Shown: positions 37,085 to 41,605 of the stretch, in pieces
Layout of the letters: each line of letters starts with the position of its first letter
Numbering within the stretch: position 1 is the first letter of the stretch
Assembly (NCBI GenBank): GCA_947175035.1
Contig: CAMWLG010000028.1
Span: 1-41,605, forward strand
DNA length: 41,605 nucleotides
Reading direction: 5' to 3'
Source: an uncultured Lachnospiraceae bacterium
GTDB taxonomy: Bacteria; Bacillota; Clostridia; Lachnospirales; Lachnospiraceae
Position numbers and translations under genes: made by a program
Notes under the pieces: model-generated
The model's database searches: none
Told to the model about the DNA's origin: nothing
The model's input: the letters and a program-made list of their open reading frames with translations, nothing else

Positions 37085-38536
37085 ATGGAAAAGAAAAACA
37101 CTTGGGAGACTTATGATTCCAAGCATTTGAAGAAATTGGAGAAGCTCTGTGACGAGTATCGGGAATTCCTCGACAATGGCAAGACGGAGCGGGAATGTGT
37201 GGACACGATTGTGAACGCCATTGAAGCGGCGGGCTATCAGGAATTGGAGACCTTGATCAAAAAGGGTGCTGCGCTTCAGGCGGGAGACAAGGTCTACAGC
37301 GTGTGGATGAACAAATCAGTCGCGATGTTTCAGATTGGTACTAAGCCCATGACGGATGGCATGAATATTTTGGGGGCGCATATTGACAGCCCAAGACTGG
37401 ATATTAAACAAAATCCTTTGTATGAGGAGGGCGGTTTTGCTTACCTAGATACCCATTATTATGGCGGTGTCAAGAAGTATCAGTGGGTGACGATTCCTCT
37501 TGCTATTCATGGTGTTGTGGTGAAAAAGGACGGCACCACCATTGAATTGAATGTGGGGGAAAACGAGGACGATCCCGTGTTTTTCGTGTCGGATCTTTTG
37601 ATTCACTTGGCACAGGAGCAGTTGGAGAAAAAGGCTGCCAAGGTGATCGAGGGCGAGGCGCTGGATATCATTATCGGAAACAGGCCCCTTGTCATCGACA
37701 AAAAGGAAGAAAAGAAGCATGAGAAAAAGAATCAAAATGACCAGTTGGATGAGAGCGGAAAGGCGGGCAAGGATGCGGTCAGGGAAGGTATCCTGCGCAT
37801 CCTGAAGGAGACCTACGATATTGAGGAGGAAGACTTTGTCTCTGCAGAGCTCGAGGTGGTTCCCGCCGGCAGCGCAAGAGAGGCGGGTTTTGACCGCAGC
37901 ATGATCCTGGCTTACGGACAGGACGACAGAGTCTGCGCGTTCACTTCCATGAAGGCCATGTTGGATACCAAGACCACGGAGCGTACCGTGTGCTGTATTC
38001 TGGTGGATAAGGAGGAAATCGGGTCTGTGGGGGCCACGGGAATGCAGTCCAAATTCTTCGAGAACGCAGTGGCTGAGGTGATGAACCTTGCAGGGGAGTA
38101 CAGTGAACTGAATGTCCGCAGGTGCCTTGCCCATAGCTGTATGCTTTCCTCTGACGTGAGCAGCGCTTTTGACCCTTCCTTTGCGGCAAGCTTTGACAAG
38201 AAAAACGTGGCTTATCTGGGCGGCGGCATGGTGTTTAACAAATTCACCGGTGCCAGGGGGAAGTCCGGCTCTAATGACGCCAATGCGGAGTATATCGCTC
38301 ATATTAGGGATATTTTTGACAGGGAAAAGATTAATTTCCAGACTGCGGAGCTGGGCAAGGTTGACTTGGGCGGCGGCGGAACCATTGCCTATATCCTGGC
38401 ATTGTACGGCATGAATGTGATTGACAGCGGCGTGGCGGTATTGAATATGCATGCGCCCTGGGAGGCTACCAGCAAGGCGGACGTGTACGAGACCTACAGA
38501 GGGTATCGCGCGTTTGTGGAAGGCGCGAAATTATGA
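37085..38536 (+). CDS. M18 family aminopeptidase
   Basis: 483 residues. Metal-binding residues of the M18 fold are seen: [10 protein letters not shown] (H99), DKEEIGS and the final [16 protein letters not shown] with a histidine ligand. The middle holds a charged insert rich in lysine ([12 protein letters not shown]), absent from many relatives. It is a cytoplasmic zinc aminopeptidase, of the aspartyl aminopeptidase family. Its stop codon overlaps the queA start (ATGA), so the two are translationally coupled. Confidence 0.93.
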   Translation: MEKKNTWETYDSKHLKKLEKLCDEYREFLDNGKTERECVDTIVNAIEAAGYQELETLIKKGAALQAGDKVYSVWMNKSVAMFQIGTKPMTDGMNILGAHIDSPRLDIKQNPLYEEGGFAYLDTHYYGGVKKYQWVTIPLAIHGVVVKKDGTTIELNVGENEDDPVFFVSDLLIHLAQEQLEKKAAKVIEGEALDIIIGNRPLVIDKKEEKKHEKKNQNDQLDESGKAGKDAVREGILRILKETYDIEEEDFVSAELEVVPAGSAREAGFDRSMILAYGQDDRVCAFTSMKAMLDTKTTERTVCCILVDKEEIGSVGATGMQSKFFENAVAEVMNLAGEYSELNVRRCLAHSCMLSSDVSSAFDPSFAASFDKKNVAYLGGGMVFNKFTGARGKSGSNDANAEYIAHIRDIFDREKINFQTAELGKVDLGGGGTIAYILALYGMNVIDSGVAVLNMHAPWEATSKADVYETYRGYRAFVEGAKL

Positions 38537-39588
38537 CGAAATCGGATTTTTATTTTGATCTTCCCCCGGAGCTGATCGCCCAGGATCCGTTGGAAGACCG
38601 CTCTTCGTCGAGGCTGTTGGTGTTGGATAAGGACACGGGCGAGGTATCCCACCATGTCTTTCGGGAGATTGTGGATTATCTGAATCCCGGGGATTGTCTG
38701 GTGCTGAACAACACCAAGGTGATTCCGGCGAGGCTTTTGGGAGAGCGGGAGGGGACGGGCGCCCATGTGGAAGTGCTTCTCCTAAAGCGAAGGGAAGCGG
38801 ACGTGTGGGAGACTTTGGTCAAGCCCGGTAAAAAGTGCAGGCCCGGCGCAAGATTGTCCTTTGGAGACGGACTCCTTATGGCGGAGGTTTTGGAGACGGT
38901 GGAGGAGGGCAATCGCCTGATCCGATTTGAATATGACGGTATCTTTGAGGAGGTGTTGGACAGGCTGGGGGAGATGCCCCTGCCTCCCTACATCACCCAT
39001 AAGCTTCAAGACAAGAATCGCTATCAGACAGTCTATGCCAAATATGAAGGCTCTGCTGCGGCACCCACAGCTGGGCTTCATTTTACGAAGGAACTGCTGA
39101 AACAGATAGAGGATAAGGGAGTACATATTGTCTATGTGACGCTCCATGTAGGGCTTGGGACATTCCGGCCGGTGAAAGAGGAAAATATTCTGGATCACCA
39201 TATGCATTCTGAAAGCTATCAGGTATCAGAGGAGGCCGCGCGTCGGATCAACCAAACCAAGACAGAGGGCGGACGGATCATCTGCGTGGGAACCACCAGT
39301 TGCCGCACCATTGAGAGCGCAGCGGACGAGCGCGGACAGGTGCAGGCGGGATGCGGCGACACAGAAATTTTCATCTATCCCGGCTATCACTTTAAGGTGC
39401 TGGACGCGCTGATCACCAATTTCCATCTTCCGGAATCCACCTTGGTGATGCTGGTGAGCGCATTGGCGGGTAGGGAACAGGTGCTTGCCGCTTACGCGGA
39501 AGCTGTCCAGGAAAAGTACAGATTTTTCAGCTTCGGAGACGCGATGTTTATCAACAGTTTCCAAATGTCTTCAAAGATAAATGCATGA
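38533..39588 (+). CDS. queA: S-adenosylmethionine:tRNA ribosyltransferase-isomerase
   Basis: QueA makes epoxyqueuosine at tRNA wobble position 34. 351 residues, normal length. Conserved segments include [48 protein letters not shown] and [16 protein letters not shown]. The ATG overlaps the M18 stop by four bases and has no strong ribosome site, so it depends on coupling. The usual neighbour tgt is not in the window. Confidence 0.97.
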   Translation: MTKSDFYFDLPPELIAQDPLEDRSSSRLLVLDKDTGEVSHHVFREIVDYLNPGDCLVLNNTKVIPARLLGEREGTGAHVEVLLLKRREADVWETLVKPGKKCRPGARLSFGDGLLMAEVLETVEEGNRLIRFEYDGIFEEVLDRLGEMPLPPYITHKLQDKNRYQTVYAKYEGSAAAPTAGLHFTKELLKQIEDKGVHIVYVTLHVGLGTFRPVKEENILDHHMHSESYQVSEEAARRINQTKTEGGRIICVGTTSCRTIESAADERGQVQAGCGDTEIFIYPGYHFKVLDALITNFHLPESTLVMLVSALAGREQVLAAYAEAVQEKYRFFSFGDAMFINSFQMSSKINA

Positions 39589-39592
39589 ATAC

Positions 39593-39621
39593 TTGCGAAA
39601 TTTTGATTTGAATGGTATACT
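39593..39621 (+). promoter_or_regulatory. promoter of the PilZ gene
   Basis: -35 ttgcga (39593-39598), 17-base spacer, -10 tatact (39616-39621) with TG upstream. It lies just after the queA stop, so PilZ and VanZ form a separate unit. Confidence 0.65.
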
Positions 39622-39665
39622 TGTACCATATATGTGAATTCTTTATCGCAGAAAGGGTTACACTG

Positions 39666-40004
39666 ATGGAAGAGAGAAGAAAAAACAAACGAACAGCAAT
39701 GGAATCCGAGCTTTTGATCAAGCGCTTGGATGACGGTGCGAATCGCACGGAAGTGAGTGTCGAGGTTTTGGATGTCTCCAAGACGGGCCTTGGCTTTATT
39801 TCTGACCAGATGTTGCAGATCGGAGAGATTTATGAGGCTGACCTTACCATTTGGACAAAGGAAGTGCTACATGTGCTGCTCAGGATCGTGCGCATTGAGT
39901 TAAAGGAGAGAGGTTATTTCTACGGTGCGGTGTTCATGGGAATGTCGGATGTAGACGCTTTCAGAATTGAGGTATACCAGGCGGTTCATGATGATATCGG
40001 ATGA
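39666..40004 (+). CDS. PilZ domain protein
   Basis: 112 residues. The cyclic di-GMP motifs are RxxxR (R5 to R9, RKNKR) and DxSxxG (DVSKTG, near residue 36), the two parts of a PilZ site. The frame extends back to 39612, but aaaggg and the ATG at 39666 give the normal start. It consists only of a PilZ domain, so it is an adaptor acting on an unseen partner. It overlaps the VanZ gene by 17 bases. Confidence 0.9.
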   Translation: MEERRKNKRTAMESELLIKRLDDGANRTEVSVEVLDVSKTGLGFISDQMLQIGEIYEADLTIWTKEVLHVLLRIVRIELKERGYFYGAVFMGMSDVDAFRIEVYQAVHDDIG

Positions 40005-40500
40005 TTTCACGGACAGAAACCGGCAGGTCAGATTAACGGTTGTCTATGGCGTGCTGCTCATATTTTTATATGTGATTATCTTTTCGCTTTCGGCACAGGA
40101 CGGGGAAGCCTCCACGAATCTGAGTACAAAAGTTTCCGAGGGAAGTGCTGAATTGTTCAACCATCTTTCCAGACAGCATTGGACAGACAACATTATTGGA
40201 GAGATTGCTGTGTTTTTCGAGTATCCGCTTCGAAAGATTGCTCATTTTACAGAATATGCCTGCATGGGCATTCTTGTGTATTTACTGTGGAGCCAGTGGA
40301 TGGGCAGAAGAAGGCTGCTTTGGCTGATTTGTGTGGCATGGGTATTCCTGTCTGCCGGGCTGGATGAGTTCCATCAACGCTTTGTGCCAGGGCGGTGCGG
40401 AAGCTTTTGGGATGTGTGTCTGGACACAGCGGGCGGCATAGCAGGGGTAATGGTTCTCTTGTTGGTTCAAAAGTTTTTCGGTTCCAAAAAACATGTATAG
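39988..40500 (+). CDS. VanZ family membrane protein
   Basis: The reading frame opens with TTG at 39967, but the ATG at 39988 is a better start; 170 residues. Family hallmarks: FSLSAQDGEAS, RKIAHFTEYACMGIL, and GLDEFHQRFVPGRCGSFWDV. Four transmembrane segments. VanZ gave low teicoplanin resistance in enterococci; the role of this homologue is unknown. It lies downstream of and overlaps the PilZ gene, so the two are probably coupled. Confidence 0.88.
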   Translation: MMISDDFTDRNRQVRLTVVYGVLLIFLYVIIFSLSAQDGEASTNLSTKVSEGSAELFNHLSRQHWTDNIIGEIAVFFEYPLRKIAHFTEYACMGILVYLLWSQWMGRRRLLWLICVAWVFLSAGLDEFHQRFVPGRCGSFWDVCLDTAGGIAGVMVLLLVQKFFGSKKHV

Positions 40501-40503
40501 TGC

Positions 40504-41605
40504 TTATTGATTCATATAGACAGCGTATCCTTTTGCAGCCAGAAGTTTGGCTGCTTTTTCTATGGAAGCCTCTTCATAAAATTCAACTTTGAGTACACCT
40601 GTTTCCGATTCGCGGTTGTGGGTAATCCCAATATTTTTGATGCTGATCTGATTTTGCGCAAGGATAGTCGCGATAGCAGCCAACGCACCAGGCTCATCCA
40701 TGATGTCCACCGTGAGATTATATGCACGTTTGATGGGGCCGCTGGATGTGCCAATGAAGCTGTCACGGTAGATCCTTGCACTGTCAAAAAAGTCATATAG
40801 GGATTTGGCGTCCCGTGAATTTAAATCGTCGCGAATCGCGCATAAGGCTTGAATATAGTCGTCCAAAAGGGCGGAAATATTCTCGGTGTTGGTCAGGCAG
40901 ATTTGCTGCCACATCTGGGCGGAGGAGGACGCAATGCGGGTGATGTCCTTAAATCCGCCGGCAGCCACCATTTTCATGATGCCGTCGGCGGAATCGCTGT
41001 CACGCACCAGATTGACTAGGGCAGCGGCGACAACATGGGGCAGGTGGCTGATTGCCGCAGTGATATAATCATGCTCGCGACAATCCAATACCAAAGGAAT
41101 CGCCCCCAGAGTCTGCACCAACTCGCGGTAGGCGGCAAGCTTCGCTTCGGGCACGGTCTCGCTGGGGGTGAGGATGTAGTAAGCATTTTCCAGAAGAATC
41201 GCCTTAGAATTCGCATAGCCCACGCGTTCGCTGCCTGCCATGGGGTGCCCGCCGATAAATTGCTCTTCCAGTCCGGCAGTGCGGATCGCCTCGTGAATTC
41301 CTGTCTTGACGCTACCCACATCCGTGAGCAGACAATCAGGTGATAGGATATCTTTGATTAGTTTGAGGTTGTCATCATTTTTCTGGACAGGAGCACATAG
41401 AAATAGATAATCACAATGTCCAAACTGTTCATCTATGCAGCTCGCTCCGCGATTGATCACGCCGTCGGAGAGTGCGGCATGCAGGGAAGCCTCGTTGATA
41501 TCGTATGCTACAATGACGGATGCGGGTAGTTTCTCACGGATGGCTCATGCGATAGAGCCACCGATTACGCCCCCGCCGACACACCCACAGGCCGGTGTGT
41601 CCACA
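40504..41605 (-). CDS. tyrA: prephenate dehydrogenase with ACT domain, cut by window edge and with in-frame TGA
   Basis: Catalyses NAD-dependent conversion of prephenate to 4-hydroxyphenylpyruvate in tyrosine synthesis. The longest stop-free reading starts with GTG at 41460 (318 codons), but the frame continues upstream and encodes the Rossmann strand GGGVIGGSIA, an in-frame TGA at 41547-41545, then AIREKLPASVIVAYDIN. The TGA sits where relatives have Lys or Arg, so it may be a substitution (CGA to TGA), a sequencing error or a real mutation. The catalytic domain shows TDVGSVK, GGHPMAGSE and HDYITAAISHLPH. An ACT domain ends the protein (DIMDEPGALAAIATIL). The 5' end lies outside the window. 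It converges with VanZ, three bases between stop codons. Confidence 0.85.

Noticed and set aside
35518..37101. Minus-strand ORF of 527 codons inside pheT
   Set aside because: Same reason: it mirrors the well-supported pheT frame and matches no family.

Overview
The window looks like a chromosomal segment of a Gram-positive anaerobe of the Clostridia, most likely family Lachnospiraceae. The signs are the era / YqzL-like / recO order, a dimeric (alpha2) glycyl-tRNA synthetase, a Phe T-box upstream of pheST, a Firmicutes-type 6S RNA, many strong AGGAGG-type ribosome binding sites, and families typical of that group (DUF4349 lipoprotein, a sigma-like protein of region 1/2/3 type, a J/TPR protein next to an HscC-like Hsp70, GGDEF and PilZ proteins). 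The species cannot be named. Nearly all genes lie on the + strand; only tyrA at the right edge is on the minus strand.

Layout. 0-2.4 kb: a rhomboid-fold membrane protein with a C-terminal zinc ribbon, a miniature inverted-repeat element at its stop codon, then a sigma-like protein translationally coupled to a 139-residue protein of unknown function. 2.4-10.5 kb: an M16C metalloprotease, a DUF4349 lipoprotein, era, a YqzL-like ORF, recO, an unknown lipoprotein and glyQS, closed by a terminator. 10.5-19.6 kb: a large J-domain/TPR protein followed by an HscC-like Hsp70, alaS and a polytopic membrane protein. 19.6-26.7 kb: a 4Fe-4S aldo/keto reductase, thrC (own promoter), deoC plus an aminopeptidase P, then pckA with its own promoter and terminator. 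26.7-27.4 kb: a non-coding block holding two inverted-repeat elements and a 6S RNA gene with promoter and downstream terminator. 27.4-33.1 kb: a SpoIID-like protein, a YihY/BrkB membrane protein and two adjacent diguanylate cyclase-type GGDEF proteins. 33.1-39.6 kb: Phe T-box, pheS, pheT, an M18 aminopeptidase and queA. 39.6-41.6 kb: a PilZ protein, a VanZ-family protein and, converging on them, a prephenate dehydrogenase (tyrA) cut by the window edge and carrying an in-frame TGA.

Most of the window is core metabolism and translation: three aminoacyl-tRNA synthetases, ribosome assembly (Era), queuosine synthesis, threonine, tyrosine and gluconeogenic enzymes. The parts that deserve a second look are the sigma-like protein that appears to lack its DNA-recognition regions, the J-like/Hsp70 pair with an altered HPD motif, the inverted-repeat element flanked by an 11-bp direct repeat, the repeat-rich 6S RNA locus, and the cyclic-di-GMP genes. 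I saw no CRISPR array, prophage, transposase, tRNA or rRNA gene.
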